From Actinorugispora endophytica (GTDB lineage Bacteria; Actinomycetota; Actinomycetes; Streptosporangiales; Streptosporangiaceae), in the NCBI RefSeq assembly GCF_004363075.1, contig NZ_SNYN01000001.1, forward strand, positions 349,938 through 413,937: a DNA stretch of 64,000 nucleotides. Reading direction: 5' to 3'. Numbering within the stretch: the first letter of the stretch is position 1; each line of letters starts with the position of its first letter. Shown piece after piece: positions 24,521 to 33,811 of the stretch. Both the position numbers and the translations under genes were made by a program. The notes beneath the pieces were generated by a model. The model was given only the letters and a program-made list of their open reading frames with translations, was not told the origin of the DNA and did no database searches.

Positions 24521-25807
24521 TCACCCGACGAACGCCACGTCCGGGTGCTCTCCGGAGGGTCCGTCCAGGAGCGGCCGCTCCTCCCCGCGCACGTACTCGT
24601 CGAAGAAGGCGGTGAGGTAGGCGCGCTGCGCGGCGATACCGCGCCCGGGGTCGACGGTGCCGACGGAGGCCCGCATCGTGTCCTCCCAGGCCGGGCCACC
24701 GGGCCGGGCGCCCGCCTCGACCTGCGGGGCCTGCCACTGGAGGTCGGTGAACCCCATGTGCTCGCCCTCCTCCAGGTACAGCTCCAGGGACGGGCCGGTG
24801 GACGCCTCGCGGAACATGCGCCAGTCGGGGGAGTGCTCGCTGGTGCGCGGCACGGATCCCGGCGAGGTTGTGCCCCCTCCGATGATCATGAACGGCCGGT
24901 CCGCGCCCCGGACGGTGGACTCGGCCCACTCCTCGTCCCCCACGTGGTAGGCCATGCTGCCGTCCAGGTTGGCGCCCGCGTCGAGGCGGTCGTCCCCGAG
25001 CATCGCCTCGGCGGTGGTGAACCCTCCGGCGGAGTGGCCGAACATGCCCACCGCGGACGGGTCCAGCGCGCGGCCCAGCCCTTCGGGCAGCGGCCGCCCG
25101 TCGACGCGGGGGTCCCCGCCCTCCGCGATCTCCTCCAGGGCGTCCAGGACCAGGCGGACGTCCGCCACCCGCGTCCCGACCGCCGCCCGGAGCGTCTCCG
25201 CGCCGCTGCCGGGGACGCTGTCGCGCACCACCCTGCCGTCGGGGAACTCCACCGCCGAGGTCTCGTAGGGGTGATCCACGGCCGCCACCGCGTAGCCCCG
25301 GCTGGCGAGCTCCTCCAGCTGCGCGGTGGCCTGGTGGCGCGTCTGGTTGAACCCCGGCGAGTACAGCAGGACCGGCAGCCTTCCCGCGTCGGGGGCGACG
25401 TCCGCGCCGACGACGGCGTTGGAGTACGAGCCCGCGAAGTCGACCGCGTCGCGGGAGAGCCCCACCTGCTCGAGTTCGCCCGCGAGGACGCCCGCCACGG
25501 AGTCGGGCACGTAGCGCGCCCGTTCGCCGCCCCCGCCTTCGGCCGGGTACCACAGCGTGGCCATGAGCTCCCGCCGCTCGACCCCCTCCACCCAGGGGTG
25601 GCCCCGGCCCTCCTCGGCCAGGTGCAGCTCCACCCGCCCGACGGCGTGGGGGCCGGTGGGTTCGGGCGGCACGAGCCGGACCGGGTCGGGGTCGGTGACC
25701 GCCGCGAACGCGGACGGCACGGCGCACGAGGCCGCCAGCACGGCGGCGGCCGCCCCGTGGAACAGGACCCGGTGGCGGCGCGGGGAGAACGATCGTCTGT
25801 CTGTCAT
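24521..25807 (-). CDS. Secreted PAF-acetylhydrolase-like lipase
   Basis: 428 residues from ATG 25807 (MTDRRSFSP). A twin-arginine-like or Sec signal peptide (RRHRVLFHGAAAAVLAASCAVPSAFA) ends near residue 36. The alpha/beta-hydrolase domain has the nucleophile elbow MFGHSAGGFTT, the acid in a strand-loop near GANLDGS, and a His near EGEHMGFTD. The overall layout (WYPAEG, LLYSPGFNQTR, YAVAAVDHPYETS) matches the PAF-acetylhydrolase isoform II/chlorophyllase family. The open frame extends upstream into the response-regulator region, which is shadow. Confidence 0.85.
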   Translation of the reverse strand: MTDRRSFSPRRHRVLFHGAAAAVLAASCAVPSAFAAVTDPDPVRLVPPEPTGPHAVGRVELHLAEEGRGHPWVEGVERRELMATLWYPAEGGGGERARYVPDSVAGVLAGELEQVGLSRDAVDFAGSYSNAVVGADVAPDAGRLPVLLYSPGFNQTRHQATAQLEELASRGYAVAAVDHPYETSAVEFPDGRVVRDSVPGSGAETLRAAVGTRVADVRLVLDALEEIAEGGDPRVDGRPLPEGLGRALDPSAVGMFGHSAGGFTTAEAMLGDDRLDAGANLDGSMAYHVGDEEWAESTVRGADRPFMIIGGGTTSPGSVPRTSEHSPDWRMFREASTGPSLELYLEEGEHMGFTDLQWQAPQVEAGARPGGPAWEDTMRASVGTVDPGRGIAAQRAYLTAFFDEYVRGEERPLLDGPSGEHPDVAFVG

Positions 25808-25903
25808 GCCATGGATCCTCACCGGTTCCCCCGGCCCGGCGCATGCGCCGGACGTCTGCGGCTCCCTACCCCGATCGGCATAGCCCGGACCCCGGTCGTT
25901 TCC

Positions 25904-25967
25904 CGGTGATCGTGGCCTTTCCGGGGTCTCGGAGGCGGTTGAGACCCCGGAAGGGCCGCGATCACCG
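25904..25967. repeat. Dispersed palindromic repeat, copy 3
   Basis: Arms 25904-25930 and 25941-25967 (27 bp, two G-T type mismatches) with loop ggaggcggtt. The right arm contains the TGA stop of the response-regulator gene. Confidence 0.85.
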
Positions 25968-26630
25968 AGGGGAGGACAGGCCCGCCTCGTAGGCCAGGAC
26001 CGCCGCCTGGACCCGGTTGCGGACGCCGAGCCGCGTGAGGACGGAACCCACGTGCACCTTGACCGTGCCCGGCGCGATGCCGAGGCGGGCGGCGATCTCG
26101 TCGTTGGACAGGCCCTCGCTGACGAGCCCGAGCACCTGGCGCTCACGGGCCGACAGCCGGTCGGTCCGCTCGCGGGCCGCCGCGCCGCGCGACATCCGGC
26201 CCGCCGTGCCGGTGGCGCCGAGCTCCGCGATGATCCGGTGCGCCACCTCCGGTGAGAGGTAGGCCCCGCCGTCCGCCACCGCGCGCAGCCCGGCGACCAG
26301 CTCCCTCGGGTCGCCGGTCTTGAGCACGAACCCGCTGGCGCCGCCGCTCAGCGCCCCGGCGATGTAGGCGTCCTCGGAGAAGGTGGTCAGGATGACGACG
26401 GCCGTTCCGGGGAACCCGGACGTGATGGCGGCGGTGGCGGCCAGTCCGTCGGTGCCCGGCATCTGCACGTCCAGCAGGGCGATGTCGGGGCGGTGCTCGC
26501 GCACCAGCTCCACGGCCTCCGCGCCGTCGGCCGCCTCGCCGACCACCTCGATGCCGGGGTCGGCCGACAGGATCGCGCGCATCCCCGCGCGGACCATCCG
26601 CTCGTCGTCGGCGAGCACGATCCGGATCAC
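25962..26630 (-). CDS. NarL/FixJ-family response regulator
   Basis: 222 residues from a GTG start. The receiver domain (1-120) has acidic pocket DDE near residues 8-10, phospho-acceptor Asp in IALLDVQMPG (near 54), Thr in VILTTFSED and Lys in FVLKTGDP. The C-terminal LuxR-type helix-turn-helix spans about 157-215 (LSARERQVLGLVSEGLSNDEIAARLG). It follows the histidine-kinase gene by 73 nt in the same direction, forming a two-component pair. The stop codon lies within palindromic repeat copy 3. Confidence 0.93.
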   Translation of the reverse strand: MIRIVLADDERMVRAGMRAILSADPGIEVVGEAADGAEAVELVREHRPDIALLDVQMPGTDGLAATAAITSGFPGTAVVILTTFSEDAYIAGALSGGASGFVLKTGDPRELVAGLRAVADGGAYLSPEVAHRIIAELGATGTAGRMSRGAAARERTDRLSARERQVLGLVSEGLSNDEIAARLGIAPGTVKVHVGSVLTRLGVRNRVQAAVLAYEAGLSSPR

Positions 26631-26703
26631 CGCGTCCGCCTCGCTCCCCGCGCCGTCGACCGAGCCACCGGCACAGCCTACCGGGAGGGCGCGCCCCGCC
26701 CGC

Positions 26704-28344
26704 TCACTCCCGCGCGACCACGTCCTTGGCCGCCAGCCGCCCCTCCGCGAAGCACAGCCGGTACACCGGCGGCAGGCCGTTCTCCCACCGGACCAGGTAG
26801 TAGCGGCAGGCGGAGCCGGGCGGGGCCGGGGGCTCCCCGGGGATCGGGTCGGGCCGGTAGTCGAACACCGGCAGCACCCGTTCCACGGAGGCCAGGTCGT
26901 CGCCGACGTCCAACCGCGCGTAGTCCTCGCGCGGCAGCACCGTGTTCGCGCCGACGTACCACAGCAGCAGGAACCCGGCGGCGGTGACGAGGGCCGAGAG
27001 GCCCGGCGGCAGGACCAGCGCGGTCACCAGCCGGCGCCGGGCGCCGGAGCGTATCCGGCTCCGGCGGCGCTCCGTCTCCGTCGGGCCGTCGGCCCCCTCC
27101 CCCTCGGCGGACGCGGGGGCTCCCGCGTCCGCCGCGTCGGGAATCCGCGCGAACACGGCGAACCCGCCCGCCGCGCGGCGCTCCGGCCCGGCGTCGAACG
27201 TCCCGCCCGCCCCCTCGACGAGCGCGCGCAGCCCGTCCAGTCCGGACCCGTTGCCCGCCGTTCCGGCGCCGGCCCCGACGGCGCCCGGTCCGGTGTCGTG
27301 GACCCGCACGGTGACCGCGCCGTCCTCGCGGACGACCCGGACGGTCACCCTCGAACCGGGGGCGTGCCGGGCGGCGTTGGTCAGCGCCTCCTGCACGACG
27401 CGGTGGACGGCGCGGCCCGGGGGAGCGCCGGGGTCCGGGTCGGGACCCTCCCTGACCAGGCGCACCGACATCCCGGCGTCCACGGCCCGCGCCACGACGG
27501 CGGCGGCGTCCTCGGCGGCCGGTCCGGCGTCGGGCCCTCCGGTGTCCTCGCGCAGCACCCCGATGATCGCGCGCAGCCTCAGGGTGGCCCCGTGCGCGGC
27601 GGTCCGGAGGTCTGAGGCGGCGGATCGCGGGGCCTCCCCGTCGACGGTCATCTCCAGGGCCGCCGCGCGCACCGCGATCAGGGCGAGGTCGTGGCCCAGG
27701 GAGTCGTGCATCTCGGTCGCGATGCGGGCGCGCTCGCGGAGCCGGGCGCGCCCGGCCTCGACCTCGCGGGCGCGCTCCATCCGCTCGGCGGTCTCCCAGC
27801 CCGCGGTGCGCAGCTCCGTGCGCCAGCGCCAGTAGCGCCCGAGCAGCCACGGCGCCACGACGACGGCGACCAAGCCGAGCACGCCGAGCGCCCAGTCGGT
27901 GAGCCCGGTCAGCGTCTCCCGGGGATCGCCGACGCGGACCCACTCCGCCGTGTACACCAGCAGCGCCGTCAGCGCGGCGGCGGCGGACAGGGCCACGACC
28001 GGGGCGGCGCGCTCGGAGCGGCGGCCCGCGAGGAACGCCAGCGCTCCGCAGGGGAGCGTGTAGGCGAGGGCGAACGTGTCCGCCGCGCCGACGACGACGG
28101 CCGCGCTGTGCAGGACGGCCGCGCCGACGGCGAGCCCGAGCGCGGTGAACGGCAGCGCCCGCCGGACACCGAACCCCGCGGCCAGGAGCAGCGCCATGCC
28201 GACGACCTCGGGGACCGGAGCCGCGCGCAGGCCGCTGACCTCGACGGCCAGGAGACCCGTGCACGACGCCCACAGCGCGAGGTCGGCCGTCGCCGTCCGC
28301 CACCGGACCGGCCGGCCTCCCGACCCCGACCACCACGCGCGCAT
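26704..28344 (-). CDS. NarL-type sensor histidine kinase with extra C-terminal module
   Basis: 546 residues. Several N-terminal membrane helices (about residues 20-170) precede a HisKA_3 dimerisation region with the phospho-acceptor His in RIATEMHDSLGHDLA and a HATPase domain (VQEALTNAARHAP as the N-box, DTGPGAVGAG and GNGSGLDGLR as G-boxes). Unusually, the kinase continues: a basic linker, another transmembrane helix (about 438-466) and an apparently extracytoplasmic domain of about 80 residues. That domain has two Cys and a pattern ending YRLCFAEGRLAAKDVV, reminiscent of SmpA/BamE-like folds. The extra module could sense or be a fused partner protein. Confidence 0.88.
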   Translation of the reverse strand: MRAWWSGSGGRPVRWRTATADLALWASCTGLLAVEVSGLRAAPVPEVVGMALLLAAGFGVRRALPFTALGLAVGAAVLHSAAVVVGAADTFALAYTLPCGALAFLAGRRSERAAPVVALSAAAALTALLVYTAEWVRVGDPRETLTGLTDWALGVLGLVAVVVAPWLLGRYWRWRTELRTAGWETAERMERAREVEAGRARLRERARIATEMHDSLGHDLALIAVRAAALEMTVDGEAPRSAASDLRTAAHGATLRLRAIIGVLREDTGGPDAGPAAEDAAAVVARAVDAGMSVRLVREGPDPDPGAPPGRAVHRVVQEALTNAARHAPGSRVTVRVVREDGAVTVRVHDTGPGAVGAGAGTAGNGSGLDGLRALVEGAGGTFDAGPERRAAGGFAVFARIPDAADAGAPASAEGEGADGPTETERRRSRIRSGARRRLVTALVLPPGLSALVTAAGFLLLWYVGANTVLPREDYARLDVGDDLASVERVLPVFDYRPDPIPGEPPAPPGSACRYYLVRWENGLPPVYRLCFAEGRLAAKDVVARE

Positions 28345-28374
28345 GCCGCCCGGCCTACGCGCCGGACCTCCCCG

Positions 28375-28830
28375 TCATGGGGCGGAGGCTCCCCCGGGCC
28401 GCTCGGCCAGGTCCTTGAGGCGGGGGAGGGTGGCCTCGATGCCGCGGGCGTTGCGGGCCGGGGCGCCGATGAGCTTGTAGACCACCGCTCCCCCGCGGGA
28501 GTAGTCGAAGGTCTCGGTGACCCTGGTGGTGTGCTCGTCCACGGGCTCCAGGTGCCAGCGCCAGCGGTGCGGGCCCCCGTGCCGCCAGGCGATGAGGCGG
28601 TTCCGCTCGTACTCCACCACCCGGTTGGTGATCCGGTAGGGGAGGCCGAGCAGCTTCATGTCCATCCCGAACTCCGAGCCGCGCTCCAGGCGGTCGGGCC
28701 CCCGGACCACGCCGCGAACGCTCCCCGACCCGTCCATGTCCGGGTGGCGGCGCGGATCGGCGAGGATGTCGAAGATCCGCGCCGCCGGGGCCGCGATGAC
28801 GACGCTTCGGGAGATCTGGTTCCGTGCCAT
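28375..28830 (-). CDS. SRPBCC-family (polyketide cyclase/dehydrase-like) protein
   Basis: 151 residues from ATG 28830; GTG 28839 is an alternative. The N-terminal SRSVVIAAPAARIFDILADPRRHPDMDGSG is the classic START/SRPBCC opening. Strands such as GMDMKLLGLPYRITNRVVEYERN and a long C-terminal helix complete the fold. It probably binds a hydrophobic ligand; no specific substrate can be inferred. Monocistronic between the kinase and the Nudix gene. Confidence 0.85.
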   Translation of the reverse strand: MARNQISRSVVIAAPAARIFDILADPRRHPDMDGSGSVRGVVRGPDRLERGSEFGMDMKLLGLPYRITNRVVEYERNRLIAWRHGGPHRWRWHLEPVDEHTTRVTETFDYSRGGAVVYKLIGAPARNARGIEATLPRLKDLAERPGGASAP

Positions 28831-28857
28831 GGCGGTCACCCTATCCGGGTACCCGGG

Positions 28858-29844
28858 TCACCCCCGGGCGGTGTGGCGCTCCACGGAGGCCAGGGAGCCG
28901 TCGGCCACGGAGACGTGCAGCACCCAGAAGGTGCCCTTGCGCAGGGACAGCTGCTGGGAGACCGGCGCGTCCAACCGGGTGAGCGCCTCGCGCATGAGTT
29001 CGGCCACCAGTTCGCCGTGCGTGCACACCAGGGTGGGCAGGCGCTCGTCGATCAGGGCCGCGAAGGCCGCCTTGGCCGCTTCCCGGTCGGTCGGGGCCGC
29101 CCCGTTGTCGAACGACCCGACCGTGAAGGCGCGCTCGGTGCGGACCTCGGCCGCGTGCGTGACCGAGTAGGGCAGCACCGTCTCGGTGCAGCGCGCGGCG
29201 GCCGAGGAGACCGCGCGCCGGACTCCGAAGACTCCCAGCACCGCGGCCAGTTCCAGGGCGTCGGCGCGGCCGGACTCGTCCAGCGGACGCAGCAGGTCGT
29301 GGTCGGTCCAGTCGCGCTTCTCCCCGGCCGAGGCGTGCCGGAGCACGACCGTCGGGACCGTGTGCGCCGGCCCGGCCCGGAAGTTGTCCAGGACGTGCAC
29401 GTCGTGGTCGTAGGTGAGGCGGTGGCGGGCCTGGTCGACCGGGAGCCACTCCAGCGCGTCCACCTCCTCGTTGGGCGTGAAGGACGACTCCCCCGAGGGG
29501 GTGGCCGCCCACCACTCGACCTGCTTGGGCCAGCCGTCCTTGAGGTAGCGCTGCGAGGGGAGGCGGCGGCCCAGCACCGGGACCAGCCCCGCCTCCTCGG
29601 TGACCTCGCGTACGGCGGAGGTCAGGATGTGCTCGCCGTTCTTCTGCTTGCCCTTGGGCAGGGACCAGTCGTCGCGGAGCGGCCGGTGGACGAGCGCGAC
29701 CTCGCGGCCGTGCGCGCCGTCGCGCCACAGCACCGCCCCGGCGGCCCGGATGGGCTCCATGTAGCCACCCGGCGCGGTGCCGCGGGGCGGGAAGGCGCTG
29801 GTGGCGGTGGACACCGCGGAAGTTCCGATATCGGTTTCAGGCAT
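28858..29844 (-). CDS. Nudix hydrolase-histidine phosphatase fusion (MutT1-like)
   Basis: 328 residues from ATG 29844, overlapping the end of ppk by 8 nt. The N-terminal Nudix domain (about residues 30-165) has the box around [18 protein letters not shown] (GX5EX7REUXEEXGU pattern). The C-terminal domain is a histidine phosphatase with the RH catalytic pair in [10 protein letters not shown] and a second His near THGELVAEL. The same architecture and proximity to ppk are seen for mycobacterial MutT1, which sanitises 8-oxo-(d)GTP and cleaves diadenosine polyphosphates. Nucleotide-pool clean-up or polyphosphate-linked nucleotide turnover is likely. Confidence 0.9.
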   Translation of the reverse strand: MPETDIGTSAVSTATSAFPPRGTAPGGYMEPIRAAGAVLWRDGAHGREVALVHRPLRDDWSLPKGKQKNGEHILTSAVREVTEEAGLVPVLGRRLPSQRYLKDGWPKQVEWWAATPSGESSFTPNEEVDALEWLPVDQARHRLTYDHDVHVLDNFRAGPAHTVPTVVLRHASAGEKRDWTDHDLLRPLDESGRADALELAAVLGVFGVRRAVSSAAARCTETVLPYSVTHAAEVRTERAFTVGSFDNGAAPTDREAAKAAFAALIDERLPTLVCTHGELVAELMREALTRLDAPVSQQLSLRKGTFWVLHVSVADGSLASVERHTARG

Positions 29845-31909
29845 CGACGACCCGCAGGTGGCGGTCACCGCGCAGGGTGGACTGCAGGTCCAGCAGCGGG
29901 ATCCCCTCGCCGTCGTGCGTGGCCCGGGTCCAGCTCCCGTCGGAATCGAGCCGCCACGACGACGTGCTGTCGGCCATGGCCAGCTCCATCAGCCCGGCGA
30001 GCCTGATTCGCTGCCCCGGATCGGTGACGCGGACGAGCGCCTCGACCCGGCGGTCCAGGTTGCGCGGCATGAGATCGGCGCTGCCGATCCACACCTGCGG
30101 TTCCCCCCCGTTCTCGAAGACGAAGACCCTGGAGTGTTCCAGGAACCGTCCGAGGATACTGCGGACCCTGATCGTCTCGGAGAGCCCCTCCACCCCCGGG
30201 CGCAGCACGCAGCTGCCGCGGACCCACAGGTCGACGGGCACCCCGGCGCGCGAGGCCGTGTAGAGGGCGTCGATGATGTCCTCGTCCACCAGCGAGTTCG
30301 TCTTGATCCGGATGCGCGCGGGCAAGCCCTGGGCGTGGTTGTTGATCTCGTGCTGGATCTGGCGCATGAGCGCCTCGCGCAGCGCGTGCGGCGCCACCAG
30401 CAGCCTCCGGTAGTGCTTCTTCCGGGAGAACCCGGTGAGGTGGTTGAACAGGTCGCTGAGGTCCTCCCCCACCTCCGGGTCGGCGCTGAACAGCCCGAAG
30501 TCCTCGTAGATCCGGGCGGTCTTGGGGTTGTAGTTGCCGGTTCCGACGTGGCAGTACCGGCGCAGCGTGCCGTCCTCCTCCCGGCGGACCACGAGGGAGA
30601 GCTTGCAGTGCGTCTTGAGGCCGACCATGCCGTAGACCACGTGGCAGCCCGCCTCTTCGAGCTTGCGGGCCCAGCGGATGTTGTTCCGCTCGTCGAAGCG
30701 CGCCTTGATCTCGACGAGGGCGACGACCTCCTTGCCCGCTTCGGCCGCCTCGATGAGGGCGTCCACGATCGGGGAGTCGCCGCTGGTGCGGTAGAGGGTC
30801 TGCTTGATCGCCACGACCTTGGGGTCGACGGCGGCCAGCGCCAGGAAGCGCTCGGTGGTGGTGGCGAAGGACTCGTACGGGTGCTGGACGAGCAGTTCGC
30901 GCTCGCGCACCGTCTCGAAGAAGTCGCCCTGGGCCAGCGCCCGGGGCTCCACCGCCACCATCGGCGGGTACTTGAGCTCGGGCCGGTCCAGGCCGGAGAG
31001 CTGGGCGAGCCCGGCCAGGTCGAGCGGGCCGGGGACGCGGTAGATCTCCTCCTCCTCCGCGCCCAGCTCCTCGCACAGGATCTCCAGGATGGCGTCGGAG
31101 ATGGTCTCCTCGACCTCCAGGCGCACGAGCGGGCCGAAGCGGCGGCGCAGCAGCTCGTTCTCCAGGGACTGCACGAGGTCGTCGGTCTCGTCCTCGTCGA
31201 CTTCGAGGTCGGAGTTGCGGGTGACGCGGAAGGCGTGGTGCTCCTGGATCTCCATTCCCTCGAAGAGCTGCGGCAGGTGCGCGGAGATGACGTCCTCGAC
31301 CGGCACGAAGCGCTCCCCGTCGAGTTCGATGAAGCGCGGCAGCACCGAGGGGACCTTGATCCGGGTGAACACGCGCCGTCCGGTGTGCGGGTCGCGCACG
31401 GTCACCGCGAGGTTGAGCGAGCGCCCCGAGATGTAGGGGAACGGGTGCGCGGGGTCGACCGCGAACGGGGTGAGCACCGGGTAGATGGCCCGGCGGAAGA
31501 ACCGGTGCATCCTCTGGGCCTCGGACTCGGTGAGGTCGGCCCAGCGGACGATGCGGATGCCCGCGTCGGCCAGCGCCGGCGCGACCGACTTCTGGAAGCA
31601 GTCGGCGTGCCGCAGCATCAGGTCGTGCGTGATCTCGCTGATGTTCTCCATCTGCTTCCGGAGGCGGCGGCCGCGCGAGGACACCGCCACGCCCGTGGCC
31701 AGGCGGCGTTTGAGCCCGGCGACGCGGACCATGAAGAACTCGTCGAGGTTGCTGGAGAAGATGGACAGGAACATCGCCCGCTCCAGGAGCGGGATGGCCG
31801 TGTCCTCCGCGAGTTCCAGGACCCGCTGGTTGAACCGGAGCCAGCCCACTTCACGGTCCATGAAGCGGTCAGCAGGAAATTCCTCACTATTTTGAGCCGT
31901 CTGAGCCAT
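29837..31909 (-). CDS. ppk1: Polyphosphate kinase
   Basis: 690 residues from ATG 31909 ([10 protein letters not shown]), the usual Ppk1 length; the longer upstream frame is not needed. It polymerises ATP gamma-phosphate into polyphosphate reversibly. Visible signatures are [21 protein letters not shown] N-domain, [20 protein letters not shown], the catalytic His regions [13 protein letters not shown] and [23 protein letters not shown], and the C-terminal PLD-like [14 protein letters not shown]. The gene overlaps the MutT1-like gene and is presumably co-transcribed. Confidence 0.95.
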   Translation of the reverse strand: MAQTAQNSEEFPADRFMDREVGWLRFNQRVLELAEDTAIPLLERAMFLSIFSSNLDEFFMVRVAGLKRRLATGVAVSSRGRRLRKQMENISEITHDLMLRHADCFQKSVAPALADAGIRIVRWADLTESEAQRMHRFFRRAIYPVLTPFAVDPAHPFPYISGRSLNLAVTVRDPHTGRRVFTRIKVPSVLPRFIELDGERFVPVEDVISAHLPQLFEGMEIQEHHAFRVTRNSDLEVDEDETDDLVQSLENELLRRRFGPLVRLEVEETISDAILEILCEELGAEEEEIYRVPGPLDLAGLAQLSGLDRPELKYPPMVAVEPRALAQGDFFETVRERELLVQHPYESFATTTERFLALAAVDPKVVAIKQTLYRTSGDSPIVDALIEAAEAGKEVVALVEIKARFDERNNIRWARKLEEAGCHVVYGMVGLKTHCKLSLVVRREEDGTLRRYCHVGTGNYNPKTARIYEDFGLFSADPEVGEDLSDLFNHLTGFSRKKHYRRLLVAPHALREALMRQIQHEINNHAQGLPARIRIKTNSLVDEDIIDALYTASRAGVPVDLWVRGSCVLRPGVEGLSETIRVRSILGRFLEHSRVFVFENGGEPQVWIGSADLMPRNLDRRVEALVRVTDPGQRIRLAGLMELAMADSTSSWRLDSDGSWTRATHDGEGIPLLDLQSTLRGDRHLRVVDA

Positions 31910-32095
31910 ATGTACCGGTTCCACACTCACAGGTCGCAGACTCCCCCATTCCGGTGAACGGATGTCAAAGCCATGGTTACCGCACCATTGCGGCCGCATG
32001 GCTCACATACCCGCTCTTCATCGTGTGTGAGCACCCCCGCTAGACGATCTACCCCGGAACGAGGTCTTTCAGGCGGCACGCGCGCGGCGGGTCGC
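31910..32095. promoter_or_regulatory. ppk upstream region with possible phosphate-control site
   Basis: On the minus strand a TTGACA (complement of 31963-31968) is followed by CCGTTCACCGGAA, whose GTTCACC resembles half of a PhoP box. PhoP control of ppk is known in Streptomyces; here only one clear half-site is visible, so this is tentative. The rest holds nothing I can identify. Confidence 0.3.
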
Positions 32096-32139
32096 GGGCG
32101 GCGCGGCCCCGCGCGGCCCGGAGCGCGGCCGCGCCGCCC
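32096..32139. terminator. Hairpin after the SBP/VWA operon
   Basis: GGGCGGCGCGGCC (32096-32108) is exactly complementary to 32127-32139, 7 nt beyond the stop of the leftward VWA gene. Additional GC-rich pairing fills the loop. Confidence 0.7.
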
Positions 32140-32145
32140 CGGGAA

Positions 32146-33777
32146 TCACTGGTAGCCGCGGATCTCCCGGAAGACCCGGACCAGGGAGGTCTCGCGCGCG
32201 TCGAAGACGCGACCGCCGCTCAGCTCGGCGAGCGACTCCATCTCCTCGGCGTCGGACTCGCCGAACAGCACCGTGAACACCGGGACCCCGCGCAGCTCCT
32301 CGGGCAGCCCGGCGTGCACCTCGTCGCGGAACTCCGCGAAGTCGCGCCCCTCGTTCACCTCGCCGTCGGTGAGCAGCACGATGGAGGTGAAGGCGTCCTC
32401 CTCGCCACCGCCCTCCTCCAGGGTCTCGTAGGCCGAGGCCAGGGCGTCGTAGGCGGCGGTGGCCTCGCCGAGGGACAGGCCGTCCACCGCCGTCCCGATC
32501 TCGTCGAGGACGGGGGCGGGGTTCCCCGGGGGGATGGTGAAGGTCATGGGCGGGTGCGGAACCGTGTCGAAGGGCAGGAGGGTGACCTCCTCGCGCTCGT
32601 AGAAGCGCTGGTAGCGGCCTGCCGTGGAGTCGGTGCCGCCGCCGGTCAGGGTGTGCATGGCGTCGCGCAGGCCGTCGATCCGGTCGCCCTGCATCGACCC
32701 CGAGACGTCCATGACGTAGACCGTGCGGGCGGGCCTGCGGATCTCATCGAAGTACGCGGCGACCAGTTCGTCGACCACTTCGGGACGCGCGGGGAACGGC
32801 AGCTCGGTGACCGGGGGGAACATCTGCGCGGCCTCGCTGCCCTGCGGGACGGCGGCCATGGGGCGGCGGTGCGTCTCGGCGCTGATGCGCTCCTGCGTCC
32901 CGGGGGCCGTCAGGTGCTCGACGAGCCGGTCGTAGCCCTCGGCGACCTCGTCGGAGGCCGTCTCCAGCAGGGAGAGCGGGTAGTCGGCGGTGATCACCCC
33001 GTCAGCCGGGCGGACGATCCGGAGCGGCTCGGCCAGCTCACCGGACTCGGACAGGGAGAGCAGCACCGACTCGTAGTTGACCATCGCGTTGAGCCCGCCG
33101 TCGGCGGCCCGCCGCACGTACTCCTCGGTGAGCCACCCCGAGGAGCCCGCGGTGAGCTCCTGGCCGGAGAAGAACTCGGTGAGCTCGGGGGCGACCTCGG
33201 CGACGTCGGCCGACTCCAGCGCCGACCCCGTGTCCGCGAGCGCCGAGGCGATCCCGACCAGGGCCGTGAAGCCCGAGTTGGAGGCCGCGGGGCTGGTCAT
33301 GCCGTAGGACAGCTTCCCGTCCGCGGCGGCGTCGGCGATCTCGCCCCAGGTGACCTCGGCGTCCTCGTCCCAGCCGAGTTCGGCGGCGGCCGAGGAGGTC
33401 ACGCCCAGGACCACCGGCGAGGCCATGACGGGGGTCTCCGCGCGCAGGGCCGCCCTGCCGTCGGCGTGCAGGGTCAGGTAGCGGTTGGAGGAGAACCAGA
33501 CCGCGTCGTAGCGGTTCTCGGTCGCGCCCGAGCGCACCATGTCCACGCCGTCCAGGGTGCCCACGTAGTCCATGTGGACGGTGACCCCGATCTCCTCGGC
33601 GGCGTCCGCCAGCAGGGGTTCCATGTCGGCGAGCTCGCTCCCGGCGAGGACCCGCAGCTCCCCGGGTTCGCCGGGTCCCTCCAGGTCGTCCTCTGACGGG
33701 GCGCAGCCCGCCGCGGCCAGGGCGAGGGCGGCCGCGAGGGCGGCCGCGCGGGCGGTGCGGATGCGGTCACGGTTCAT
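32146..33777 (-). CDS. Lipoprotein with substrate-binding and von Willebrand A domains
   Basis: 543 residues. A lipoprotein signal (ALALAAAGC, lipid Cys at about residue 25) anchors the protein outside the membrane. Residues 40-330 look like a periplasmic binding-protein fold (LRVLAGSELADMEPLLADAAEE, DAVWFSSNRYLTL, GMTSPAASNSGFTALVG). Residues 345-540 form a von Willebrand A domain with a perfect MIDAS start, YVMDVSGSMQGDR, plus VLLTDGEVNEG. Fusion of a ligand-binding fold to a VWA domain is known in actinobacteria without an established function. It pairs with the downstream-facing relative encoded just upstream. Confidence 0.82.
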   Translation of the reverse strand: MNRDRIRTARAAALAAALALAAAGCAPSEDDLEGPGEPGELRVLAGSELADMEPLLADAAEEIGVTVHMDYVGTLDGVDMVRSGATENRYDAVWFSSNRYLTLHADGRAALRAETPVMASPVVLGVTSSAAAELGWDEDAEVTWGEIADAAADGKLSYGMTSPAASNSGFTALVGIASALADTGSALESADVAEVAPELTEFFSGQELTAGSSGWLTEEYVRRAADGGLNAMVNYESVLLSLSESGELAEPLRIVRPADGVITADYPLSLLETASDEVAEGYDRLVEHLTAPGTQERISAETHRRPMAAVPQGSEAAQMFPPVTELPFPARPEVVDELVAAYFDEIRRPARTVYVMDVSGSMQGDRIDGLRDAMHTLTGGGTDSTAGRYQRFYEREEVTLLPFDTVPHPPMTFTIPPGNPAPVLDEIGTAVDGLSLGEATAAYDALASAYETLEEGGGEEDAFTSIVLLTDGEVNEGRDFAEFRDEVHAGLPEELRGVPVFTVLFGESDAEEMESLAELSGGRVFDARETSLVRVFREIRGYQ

Positions 33778-33811
33778 CGTCGCGTCGGTCCGGTCTCTCG
33801 TCGGGAGTGGG

